DNA of 12,892 nucleotides. Source: Candidatus Zixiibacteriota bacterium (GTDB taxonomy: Bacteria > Zixibacteria > MSB-5A5 > JAABVY01). The notes under the pieces were generated by a model. The model worked only from the letters and a program-made list of their open reading frames with translations. It made no database searches and was not told the origin of the DNA. Positions 1 to 6,243 of the stretch are shown here, piece after piece. The translations under genes were made by a program, and so were the position numbers. The stretch's first letter is position 1. Each line of letters begins with the position of its first letter. The stretch is taken from positions 1 to 12,892 of the forward strand of contig WJIM01000355.1 of NCBI GenBank assembly GCA_014730285.1, read 5' to 3'.

Positions 1-372
1 AAGAAAGGCGGTGGCAGGGCCGATCCCCGCACCCATCTTGTAAATCCCCGCGAAAAGCGGAAGCACCGTGCAGGAACAGACTGCCAAAATCGTTCCCGAA
101 ACCGAGGCGACTCCATAGGAAAGCACCTTGTTTGCCTTCGCTCCGAGATATTTCATCACAGAGGCCTGGCTGACAAATACCGCAATCGCGCCGGCAATAT
201 AAAAGGCTGGTATCAGGCATAGTATTACATGCTCGCGGGCATACCATTGAGTCAGCTTCAAAGCTTCCATGATAGCATTTTCGATACCCGCTCTATTAAA
301 TGGGAAATAGAAAAATGCAAGAAACACCGCGCTGATTAGAATCAGCGGCTTCCATTCAGACTGCCATCTCAT
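1..372 (-). CDS. ArsP/UPF0718-family permease, N-terminal 124 residues (runs off the window)
   Basis: This is the start of an integral membrane permease of the UPF0718/ArsP_1 (COG0701) type. I translated it by hand from the ATG at 372; it is open to base 1, so the C-terminal part lies outside. Visible are hydrophobic segments at about residues 9-24 and 46-70 and a third around 85-110. The third carries the family-typical Cys-Ser-Cys (99-101), then TVLPLFAGIY and a Gly-rich GAGIGPATAFL stretch. Characterised ArsP members export trivalent organoarsenicals; other members have no proven substrate, so the substrate here is inference. The gene begins 34 nt after the arsR stop, which implies one transcript controlled by ArsR. 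I see no good Shine-Dalgarno before this ATG, so its translation may depend on coupling to arsR. Family assignment is fairly firm. Confidence 0.8.
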   Translation of the reverse strand, partial: MRWQSEWKPLILISAVFLAFFYFPFNRAGIENAIMEALKLTQWYAREHVILCLIPAFYIAGAIAVFVSQASVMKYLGAKANKVLSYGVASVSGTILAVCSCTVLPLFAGIYKMGAGIGPATAFL

Positions 373-406
373 AACAATTAAATTATCCGGCTTAAATGAT
401 CTTCGT

Positions 407-730
407 TTAATCCTTAAGCAGTAACAACTGCTCCCGTGCATTGGAGCTGATTACCGACTCCACGCAACTGAAGAAGTTCAGCACACAGGGTACCCTTAGC
501 GAATAGAAAACCTGTGTACCGCGCTTTTCGTAAGAGATAATTCCGTTATTTCTGAGTATTCCGAGATGTTTCGAAATTGTCGATACATCGGAACCGATCA
601 TCTCTGTCAACTCGCATACACATTTCTCTCCGTGCGATAGCTGATCGACTATAAACAGACGGGCCGGATGCGCCAGGGCCTTGATAATCTTAGCCCTGGC
701 TTCAAATAGATTTTTTGTTTTCTTATCCAT
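407..730 (-). CDS. arsR: ArsR/SmtB-family metal- or thiol-sensing transcriptional repressor
   Basis: A 107-residue winged-helix repressor of usual ArsR length. The N-terminal helix has the family LAHPARLFIV (19-28). The helix-turn-helix covers about residues 39-66, with the recognition helix around SDVSTISKHLGIL. The wing is ISYEKRGTQVFYSL (65-78). Cys37-Val-Cys39 lies at the start of the first DNA-binding helix, the site that senses As(III) in classical ArsR proteins (ELCVCDL motif). Two more cysteines, Cys82 and Cys89, sit in the C-terminal helix and could be extra thiol ligands. Ligand binding should release the protein from DNA and derepress the downstream permease. A 36-bp palindrome lies 19 nt upstream of the start and is the likely operator. 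The ribosome binding site is weak. Arsenite, antimonite, another soft metal or thiol stress all fit as signal. Confidence 0.9.
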   Translation of the reverse strand: MDKKTKNLFEARAKIIKALAHPARLFIVDQLSHGEKCVCELTEMIGSDVSTISKHLGILRNNGIISYEKRGTQVFYSLRVPCVLNFFSCVESVISSNAREQLLLLKD

Positions 731-748
731 CGTCTATCTTACGCAAAT

Positions 749-784
749 ATATTATTGGTTATTTGGCAAAATAGCCAATAATAT
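749..784. promoter_or_regulatory. Palindromic operator upstream of arsR
   Basis: Two 16-nt arms (749-764 and 769-784) are reverse complements except at one position and are separated by GGCA. The core reads ATATTATTGG(T/C)TATTT on each strand. It sits 19 nt upstream of the arsR ATG and overlaps the putative -10 hexamer. Dimeric ArsR-family repressors bind inverted repeats in this position and block RNA polymerase, so autorepression is the simplest reading. Confidence 0.75.
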
Positions 785-796
785 GTTATATAGCAA
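768..796 (-). promoter_or_regulatory. Candidate promoter of the arsR-permease operon
   Basis: On the minus strand TTGCTA (791-796) and TATTTT (768-773) are separated by 17 nt, a sigma70-like arrangement. The -10 falls inside the palindrome, so a bound repressor would occlude it. Hexamer matches are partial, and the promoter consensus of this lineage is unknown. Confidence 0.4.
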
Positions 797-827
797 GGGA
801 AATTTTAATTTTGATGAGATATGATTT

Positions 828-1862
828 TTAACTGCTGAAGACCGCTTTGAACTTTTCTATCGCTGTTTCGATATCTGCGCGATCGAGATCCAGATGTGTG
901 ACACAGCGGATTTTGGTGGCGCCGAACTGTACTGCCAGCATGCCCATATCCTTCAGCTCCGAGAGCACATCCGGGACCGCTTTTCCCGATGATACGATAT
1001 TCATTATCACGATATTGGTCTGAACCGATTCAAGATCAATATCAATACCGTCTATTTTGGCCAGGTTTTCAGCCAGGAAGGAAGCATTTTCATGATCTTC
1101 GCTCATACGGGACATATTATTATCGAGCGCATAAATAGCGGCTGAGGCGAGTATTCCAACCTGACGCATGCCCCCGCCGAACATCTTGCGGAAGCGGCGG
1201 GCTTTTTCGATGAACTCGCCATCCCCGATAACAATCGACCCGATTGGCGCTCCCAGACCTTTGGAAAAACAGCACTGGATCGAATCGAAATACCGGCCGT
1301 ATTCATCCAGAGTAATTCCGGTGGCGATCGATGCGTTCCATATACGTGCGCCGTCAAGATGCATCTTAAGGCCGTGCTCATCGGCCATATCACGCAGTTT
1401 CTTGATCTCCTCAAGCGGATATATAGTACCGCCCGCATGATTATGAGTGTTTTCGAGTGCAATCAGGGTTGTAGGTGGAGTATGCAGGGACTTCTTCTTA
1501 ATATACGGCTCGACCTGCTCACGAGTCATAACCCCGTGATTTCCACGGAATGTATGCGAAACCAGTCCCGCCACCGCGCCCATAGAACCGGCTTCGTAAT
1601 TAAGCGAATGGCAATCCTCCTCGAAGATTGCCTCCTCGCCGGGATTGGTGTGGGTCTTGATCGCTACAAGATTGCCCATCGAACCCGAAGGCACATACAG
1701 AGAGGCTTCCTTACCGAATAATCTTGCCACCTTTTCCTGTAATTCATTTACGGTGGGATCATCCCCGAAAACATCATCCCCCACCTCGGCTGAGGCAATT
1801 ATTTCACGCATCTTTTCTGATGGACGGGTTACGGTATCGGAACGCAGATCGATATATTTCAT
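828..1862 (-). CDS. ltaE: Low-specificity L-threonine aldolase (PLP enzyme)
   Basis: A 344-residue fold-type I PLP enzyme of the beta-eliminating lyase/threonine aldolase family, at full family length. It cleaves L-threonine or L-allo-threonine to glycine and acetaldehyde in the cytoplasm. Landmarks are the N-terminal IDLRSDTVTRPSEKMRE, the phosphate-binding SGSMGN (59-64), a His in the position that stacks on PLP (His85, EDCHSLNYEAG), ALENTHNHAGG (135-145), the PLP-contacting HLDGARIWNA (168-177) and the Schiff-base lysine in CFSKGLGAPIGS (Lys201). The ATG at 1862 is supported by TAGGAG six nucleotides upstream. The gene follows the lipid kinase by 67 nt and has its own candidate promoter, so it may be expressed independently. 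Nothing ties it functionally to the arsR unit downstream. Stereospecificity (L-, L-allo- or low-specificity) cannot be read from the sequence. Confidence 0.95.
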   Translation of the reverse strand: MKYIDLRSDTVTRPSEKMREIIASAEVGDDVFGDDPTVNELQEKVARLFGKEASLYVPSGSMGNLVAIKTHTNPGEEAIFEEDCHSLNYEAGSMGAVAGLVSHTFRGNHGVMTREQVEPYIKKKSLHTPPTTLIALENTHNHAGGTIYPLEEIKKLRDMADEHGLKMHLDGARIWNASIATGITLDEYGRYFDSIQCCFSKGLGAPIGSIVIGDGEFIEKARRFRKMFGGGMRQVGILASAAIYALDNNMSRMSEDHENASFLAENLAKIDGIDIDLESVQTNIVIMNIVSSGKAVPDVLSELKDMGMLAVQFGATKIRCVTHLDLDRADIETAIEKFKAVFSS

Positions 1863-1899
1863 GCTTAACTCCTATACTCTCGATAAAATTCAATTTATT

Positions 1900-1928
1900 A
1901 AGGTAGATTTAGTGGTTATGTCTGTCAA
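1900..1928 (-). promoter_or_regulatory. Candidate promoter of the threonine aldolase gene
   Basis: A perfect TTGACA (1923-1928, minus strand) overlaps the stop codon of the preceding kinase gene. TACCTT (1900-1905) lies 17 nt downstream as a poor -10, ahead of the TAGGAG ribosome binding site. The -35 match is good and the -10 match weak. Confidence 0.35.
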
Positions 1929-1929
1929 G

Positions 1930-2568
1930 TCAAATAAAGGCTATCAGGATTTGCATGAAAAGCCCGCTTACTATCGGGACGGTCATATTATCATCCGAAC
2001 GAACTGTCATAGCCTCGACAATCGTGGCTACCGCCGCTCCCGCAATTGCCGCCATTAACGGCAGTCCGCCGGGGTAGAGATAATGAAATCCGATTCCGGC
2101 TGCGGCCGTCACGATAAAAAATCCCAGCGAACCCTCGATCGATTTGTTGCCGTATCTGTGAATGCCCCAGCGCCGCCCCACCATTGCCGCGGCGGTATCC
2201 CCCAGGGCAATATATGCTATTGCCGCAATAGCTACCGGCTTGTCGAAAAGCAGTATGACCAGAAAGTCGGTGCTTAGAATATAGCTGGCGCCGGTGAAGC
2301 CCTCTTTTTCTTTGGGACGAATCATGCATCCGAAAATTTTTACCAGCAATTTCGACCATAATGCCAGACCGGTGATCCGCGAAAGGTCGATAGTGACTGC
2401 TGTGACGCTTGCGATTAGAAGCACAACCAGCATAATGGAGCGGGGCAGAAATAAATAGCAGACCGGGATGACTATGCTGAAGACATGAACCGCCTTCCGC
2501 ATTGCCTCCTCATTGTAGGAAATCTCCTTCATTGCGGAAGTTTCTGAGAGGAGATCTTTTTGCTTCAT
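1930..2568 (-). CDS. Dolichol/phytol kinase-family (SEC59/VTE5/DGK1-like) membrane enzyme
   Basis: A 212-residue polytopic membrane protein of the COG0170 family. Members use CTP or another NTP to phosphorylate a lipid alcohol such as dolichol, phytol or diacylglycerol. Conserved blocks are RKAVHVFS (24-31), DLSR (61-64), GFTGASYILS (90-99), ALGDTAAAMVGRRWG (121-135), GNKSIEGSLGFF (140-151) and a C-terminal VEAMTVRSDDNMTVPIVSG (184-202). Six or so hydrophobic spans separate them. The lipid substrate cannot be told from sequence; a polyprenol or diacylglycerol kinase role is inference. Proteins like this are sometimes annotated as phosphatidate cytidylyltransferases. The gene starts 6 nt after the parvulin lipoprotein, implying co-transcription. 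The start is uncertain: homology begins near residue 23, and Met13 or Met23 are alternatives to the ATG chosen here. Confidence 0.78.
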   Translation of the reverse strand: MKQKDLLSETSAMKEISYNEEAMRKAVHVFSIVIPVCYLFLPRSIMLVVLLIASVTAVTIDLSRITGLALWSKLLVKIFGCMIRPKEKEGFTGASYILSTDFLVILLFDKPVAIAAIAYIALGDTAAAMVGRRWGIHRYGNKSIEGSLGFFIVTAAAGIGFHYLYPGGLPLMAAIAGAAVATIVEAMTVRSDDNMTVPIVSGLFMQILIAFI

Positions 2569-2574
2569 TTTAAA

Positions 2575-4368
2575 TCAGTACCTTGGAAACATTTTGGAAA
2601 AATCAGGTTTTGGCAGCCACTCCTTGTGAAAGATAAATTCATTGAAAAGGTCCTTATCCACTCTGATCTCGACTCCCTCCAGCATCTGTTCCGACCATTG
2701 CGCTTCGATACTGTCCTTGTAGTCCTGCATTAGCTTCTTTCTGATTTCAATCCGGACGGACTCCAGCGGTTGAACACCTTTTTTGCCCAATACTTTAACG
2801 ATATGATAGCCCCATTCCGTCTTAATCGGCTCCGAAATTTCCCCGGTTTCCAGCTCATATATTTCATTGAAGAAATCCGGCGAGATATCATCTTTTGATA
2901 TCCAGCCCAGATTAATTGCCATCTTTTTTATCTCTTCCTCATCGGCCGGGTAATATTCCAGTGCGGTTTCATAGAAATTGGCCCCGCTGTCGAGTTTGGC
3001 CTGGACCTCTTCGGCGGTGGTTTTGTTCTCGAGGATAACCTGCTGAATACTTATCATTCGGTTTTCCGCGAAATCATCTTTATGGACTTCATAATATGCC
3101 GCGATCTGCGAGTCGATGGGTTCGTAGTCTTTTGCCTGCCGCTGTTTCATCAATTTATTCAGTCTCTCCTGGTAAAGGAAATCTTCTTTTGCCTGAAGAT
3201 ATTCCTCCGATTCGTGATAGCCGTGCTTGCGCGCCTCAAGAATCAACATCCAGGTGCTGGCGATCTGGCCGATAATCTCACGCTTGAAAATCATCGTCTC
3301 CTGAATTCGTGGGTCTTTTCTCAACTCCCTGTCGCGCCTTTTTTCATATTCGGGATAATAGATCGTATCTTTTTCGTGCATTATAATGACCCAGTCGGAA
3401 TCGCTCATTTCGATATCACCCTGTATAAAATCCATATTATACTGAATATCCGAGACCGCAACCAGGCTGTCAAAATATCTGGCGGCTTCCGCCCGGGTTT
3501 TAGTCGAGAGCAGTTCATTGCGGATAAATTCTCTGAGATCATCATCAAGCGGGGCATAATCATCACCGCTTCTCTCGAGAACCTTAATTATATGATAGCC
3601 GTATTCAGTCTTGATTGGCTCGGAAACTTTGCCGACCTCGATACTGCTGAATATAACCGTATCCAGGGCCGGTTCCAACTGACCCTGATTGAGAGCCCTG
3701 AAATATCCGCCTTGTTCGGCCGAAGCCTTGTCATCCGAGAAGGCCCTTGCCATTTTCTCGAAACTCTGGCCGCCCTGAAGCCGGGCATAGACTTCATTGG
3801 CTCTTTCACGGGTGAGGGAATCCCTGAGTTCATCCAGGGCAGTCGAGTCCATGTCGCCAGAATCGGGGATTTCCGTTCTTTCAAAATCAAAATATATGTG
3901 GGCAACTTCCGCTTCAACAGGACGGTAAAAGCGTCCCTGATTTGAATTGTAATATTCCTGCACCTCTTCATCGCTAACTTCAACACGCGTTTCGACATGA
4001 TTCTCGAACAGCATTTTGCGCAGAATTCCATTCAAATGATCATCCAGACGTTCCTGGATTTCCTCGGTCATTTCAAGTGGATAATCCTCGGCCTTTATTC
4101 TTGCTGAGCGGTAGACCAGATGATTATGCAGGACTTCCTTCTTGAAATTCATAGTGTCCAGATTTTCCTGCCTGTGCCACCCATGATTGTTGAGTGCGCG
4201 GTTGTATTCCTTCAGTGTAACCGTATCATTATTAACTATTGCAATCGGAGCGGTGGAATCATCAACATCGCCGCCGCCGTCAAAGCTTTTATATTGATCC
4301 TGCTGACAGGCGCTTATAATTATTGTGATTGCCAGACAAGTGACTAAGCCAATAGCAGTCTTGTTCAT
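2575..4368 (-). CDS. Lipoprotein peptidyl-prolyl isomerase with two parvulin domains (SurA/PrsA-like)
   Basis: A 597-residue exported foldase. The N-terminus is a lipoprotein signal with lipobox ISA-Cys21. Gln at +2 is not an inner-membrane retention signal in enterobacterial terms. A SurA_N-like helical region (about 40-145) precedes a first PpiC/parvulin domain (about 153-265, ending in EYGYHIIKVLE). A long central helical segment (270-430) leads to a second, shorter parvulin domain (about 437-528, ending in EWGYHIVKVLG) and a helical tail to residue 597. The paired YGYHIIKV/WGYHIVKV signatures with EPIKTE before each make the double domain clear. Family members chaperone unfolded outer-membrane proteins in the periplasm. 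The gene lies 15 nt after the PorV-like barrel gene, a plausible client. The start is fixed by GAGGAGG nine nucleotides upstream, directly after the previous stop codon. Confidence 0.9.
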   Translation of the reverse strand: MNKTAIGLVTCLAITIIISACQQDQYKSFDGGGDVDDSTAPIAIVNNDTVTLKEYNRALNNHGWHRQENLDTMNFKKEVLHNHLVYRSARIKAEDYPLEMTEEIQERLDDHLNGILRKMLFENHVETRVEVSDEEVQEYYNSNQGRFYRPVEAEVAHIYFDFERTEIPDSGDMDSTALDELRDSLTRERANEVYARLQGGQSFEKMARAFSDDKASAEQGGYFRALNQGQLEPALDTVIFSSIEVGKVSEPIKTEYGYHIIKVLERSGDDYAPLDDDLREFIRNELLSTKTRAEAARYFDSLVAVSDIQYNMDFIQGDIEMSDSDWVIIMHEKDTIYYPEYEKRRDRELRKDPRIQETMIFKREIIGQIASTWMLILEARKHGYHESEEYLQAKEDFLYQERLNKLMKQRQAKDYEPIDSQIAAYYEVHKDDFAENRMISIQQVILENKTTAEEVQAKLDSGANFYETALEYYPADEEEIKKMAINLGWISKDDISPDFFNEIYELETGEISEPIKTEWGYHIVKVLGKKGVQPLESVRIEIRKKLMQDYKDSIEAQWSEQMLEGVEIRVDKDLFNEFIFHKEWLPKPDFSKMFPRY

Positions 4369-4383
4369 TTTCCGAATCCTCCT

Positions 4384-5355
4384 CTAATTCCAGAAAAACA
4401 GAGCTGATATTCTAAACGAATCATCAAGGTCATTGTATTTAAGATAAGCGAAATCGATTTGAAATGGCAATATTTTTACACCCCCGCCCAAAGACATTCT
4501 GCCGATATCGATTCCGCCCCGGGCATAAATTCTATTCTTATAACCAAGCTGAGCGCCCCAATGAGTATCGGCCGAGACCGATCCCATCCAAAACTCAGCG
4601 GCATCACGAAGATTTTCGAATCTGAAGTCGCTGTCGGCGGTTAGCATAGCGTTCCAGCTTCCGAACTGGCGGTGCACTTTAAATCCTGCAGTTACAGTTG
4701 GATAAATCGATTCCTTTGTGCCAGTATCGTACGACAGCAGGGTGGTGGTGAAGTCCTTTACCACTAAGGCCGCAGTGAGAAAATCAAAGGCGGCATATTT
4801 CAGGCCGATATCCGCTCCCAGCCCGTAGGCAGAGGAGGTTGGAATATCGCGGTATATAAATTTCGCATTGGCTCCCAGCGACAGCTTCTCGCTCTGGTTC
4901 AATGCATATGAAAAAATAAGCTGATAGTCTGCATGGCTTTCTTCTCTGATAATACGGGGACGGTTCGTGTTCAGGTCCCATTCGGTGATTTTGACTCCAC
5001 CGCCGCCCAGACGCGTCAGGCTTATGCCGCCGAAACGCCTGCCGGAGTTCCCCAGAGGCATTGCGAAGGCGATGTAGTCATGATTTAGAAGCGAACCGAA
5101 TGTCTCGGCGTGCATGAATGCCGCCTGCTTTTCCGAAATTCCGGTCAGACCGGCCGGATTCCAGAAACCTGCGGTAACATCCGAGGATGCCGCCGCAAAT
5201 GCGCTGCCCATGCCCAAAGCCTGCGCTCCCACTCCCAGATAGAATGGCTCCCCGGCATATTTCGCCGCATGTGCGGGGAATAATGGGTACGATATTATCA
5301 GAGTCAGAAGCGCTGCCAATAACAGCTTTTTTGAATGACTGTTGCTACTTTTCAA
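4384..5355 (-). CDS. PorV/PorQ-family (UPF0164) outer-membrane beta-barrel protein
   Basis: A 323-residue outer-membrane protein. A signal peptide (residues 1-30, cleavage likely after AHA) precedes the family signature: LGVGAQALGMGSAFAA (40-55), SSDVTAGFWNPAGLTG (57-72) and MHAETFGSLLNHDYIAFAMP (81-100). The rest alternates amphipathic strands with Gly/Asn turns and ends in a hydrophobic, aromatic strand (ISALFFWN), as expected of a FadL-like barrel. PorV in Bacteroidota works with type IX secretion; UPF0164 relatives are common in FCB phyla lacking other Por genes, and no type IX component is visible here. Its role may be surface-protein shuttling or transport. The start is TTG at 5355: there is no upstream in-frame ATG before a stop and no internal Met before the signature. 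A GGTGAG sits 11 nt upstream. It is followed 15 nt later by the parvulin lipoprotein. Confidence 0.85.
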   Translation of the reverse strand: MKSSNSHSKKLLLAALLTLIISYPLFPAHAAKYAGEPFYLGVGAQALGMGSAFAAASSDVTAGFWNPAGLTGISEKQAAFMHAETFGSLLNHDYIAFAMPLGNSGRRFGGISLTRLGGGGVKITEWDLNTNRPRIIREESHADYQLIFSYALNQSEKLSLGANAKFIYRDIPTSSAYGLGADIGLKYAAFDFLTAALVVKDFTTTLLSYDTGTKESIYPTVTAGFKVHRQFGSWNAMLTADSDFRFENLRDAAEFWMGSVSADTHWGAQLGYKNRIYARGGIDIGRMSLGGGVKILPFQIDFAYLKYNDLDDSFRISALFFWN

Positions 5356-5425
5356 CCTTTGCAGAACTCACCTTCGGTTAAGCCGATTGTTGTCTATTTA
5401 TAATACAATAATATCGGGATTGGGT

Positions 5426-6064
5426 TCACTCACTATCCTGATTGAGTTCGATATTTAAAAACAGCCTGATTACTTTTTTGAGCCTCTCAGCGCCCGGATC
5501 GTCATAAAAATCGCCCACAATATTGCCGTATTTATCTATTAGCACCGATTTGCCTGGGCCTGTCACGGCATATGAATTATAGGTTTCCGCGCTGCCGAAG
5601 GCTGCCGGAAAACTCAGACGGTTGAAATCTACGGCTTCCTGGATTCTTCCGATTGGCCTCCTGTCGATACATACCCCAAGAACGGTAAAATTATCCTCAC
5701 GGAACTCATTGTGAATCTCGGAGAGCGTAGGGAATGTTCTTTTCGAGACAGGCGCCTCCATAGACCAGAAATTCATGAGCAGGACAAATCCCTCAAAATC
5801 CTCGAGCTTAATTTCATTTTGATTTAGATCATATACCGTAAAATCAGGCGCCTCCGCAATCACGATATTCTCGTAATTTTCTTCCAGCTCCTCGGTCGTC
5901 ATATTCTCCACAATCAACATCCCAGATGTGTCGGCTGTCCCGGCATAGCCGGTGGTGTCTGTTTCAGATGTTTGAGTATCCGCCCCTTCTTCCTGCGAGC
6001 CTCCACAATTAAGCATCAGAGCCGTAAGGCATAAAGCAGCCGCAATGAGCAAAATCTTTTTCAT
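5426..6064 (-). CDS. Redoxin-like (TlpA/ResA-type) lipoprotein lacking the CxxC cysteines
   Basis: A 212-residue exported protein with lipobox LMLN-Cys20 and a Ser/Thr/Glu-rich linker (21-60). It then has a thioredoxin-fold domain of the AhpC-TSA/Redoxin type (about 68-205): APDFTVYDLNQNEIKLEDFEG, LLMNFWSMEAPVSKRTFPTL, FTVLGVCIDRR, and a cis-proline loop TGPGKSVLIDKYGNIVGDF (168-186). Where TlpA/ResA proteins have NFWATWCPPC, this one has NFWSMEAPVS, so both catalytic cysteines are replaced (Ala104, Ser107; codons GCG and TCG). The only other cysteine in the mature domain is Cys132. Classical disulfide reductase activity is therefore not expected. A binding, scaffold or cytochrome-maturation-like role is possible but unproven. 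The gene opens the run leading to the PorV-like barrel; a GAGGA ribosome binding site lies five nucleotides before the ATG. Confidence 0.85.
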   Translation of the reverse strand: MKKILLIAAALCLTALMLNCGGSQEEGADTQTSETDTTGYAGTADTSGMLIVENMTTEELEENYENIVIAEAPDFTVYDLNQNEIKLEDFEGFVLLMNFWSMEAPVSKRTFPTLSEIHNEFREDNFTVLGVCIDRRPIGRIQEAVDFNRLSFPAAFGSAETYNSYAVTGPGKSVLIDKYGNIVGDFYDDPGAERLKKVIRLFLNIELNQDSE

Positions 6065-6104
6065 CTTCGTCCTCGCTTCCTGGTTTTGAGGAAATTAATG
6101 GAGG

Positions 6105-6133
6105 AATTTAATAACAAAGGCCGGTCAATGCAA
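6105..6133 (-). promoter_or_regulatory. Weak candidate promoter before the redoxin-like lipoprotein
   Basis: TTGCAT (6128-6133) and TAAATT (6105-6110) on the minus strand are 17 nt apart, about 40 nt upstream of the gene. A terminator lies immediately upstream, so some promoter is needed in 6065-6178. The hexamer matches are only partial. Confidence 0.3.
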
Positions 6134-6178
6134 GTATTTTGGGGGCAATGGGATATTATGATATCGTCAGAAACATAT

Positions 6179-6209
6179 AAAAAAACTGCCTCCCAAAAGG
6201 AGACAGTTT
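6179..6209 (-). terminator. Intrinsic terminator after the thioredoxin gene
   Basis: On the minus strand AAACTGTCTCC pairs with GGAGGCAGTTT (11-bp stem with one mismatch, 5-nt loop, arms 6199-6209 and 6183-6193), followed by a run of seven T (6185-6179). It lies 35 nt past the thioredoxin stop codon and separates that gene from the envelope gene run downstream. There is no T-tract on the other side, so it acts on minus-strand transcripts only. Confidence 0.88.
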
Positions 6210-6243
6210 GCAAATTTTAAATCTTGAACCAAAATTTCCGAGT

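Noticed and set aside
785..827. AT-rich repeats (AATTTT twice) after the threonine aldolase stop
   Set aside because: No stable stem with a T-tail is visible; this looks like AT-rich promoter DNA for arsR rather than a terminator.
1645..2058. Plus-strand open frame spanning the threonine aldolase start and the kinase end
   Set aside because: Both overlapped genes are well supported on the minus strand, and the predicted product has low-complexity, unrelated composition.
3082..3945. A 287-codon plus-strand open frame inside the parvulin lipoprotein gene
   Set aside because: Antisense to strongly supported parvulin domains; no ribosome binding site or domain signature.
3588..4031. Minus-strand open frame within the parvulin gene in another phase
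   Set aside because: Overlaps a well-supported reading frame completely and encodes no recognisable protein.
5383..5417. Imperfect hairpin (CCGAT/ATCGG ends) between the redoxin and the barrel gene
   Set aside because: The inner stem has a two-base bulge and a mismatch, and there is no T-tract on the minus strand, so it is not a convincing terminator or operator.
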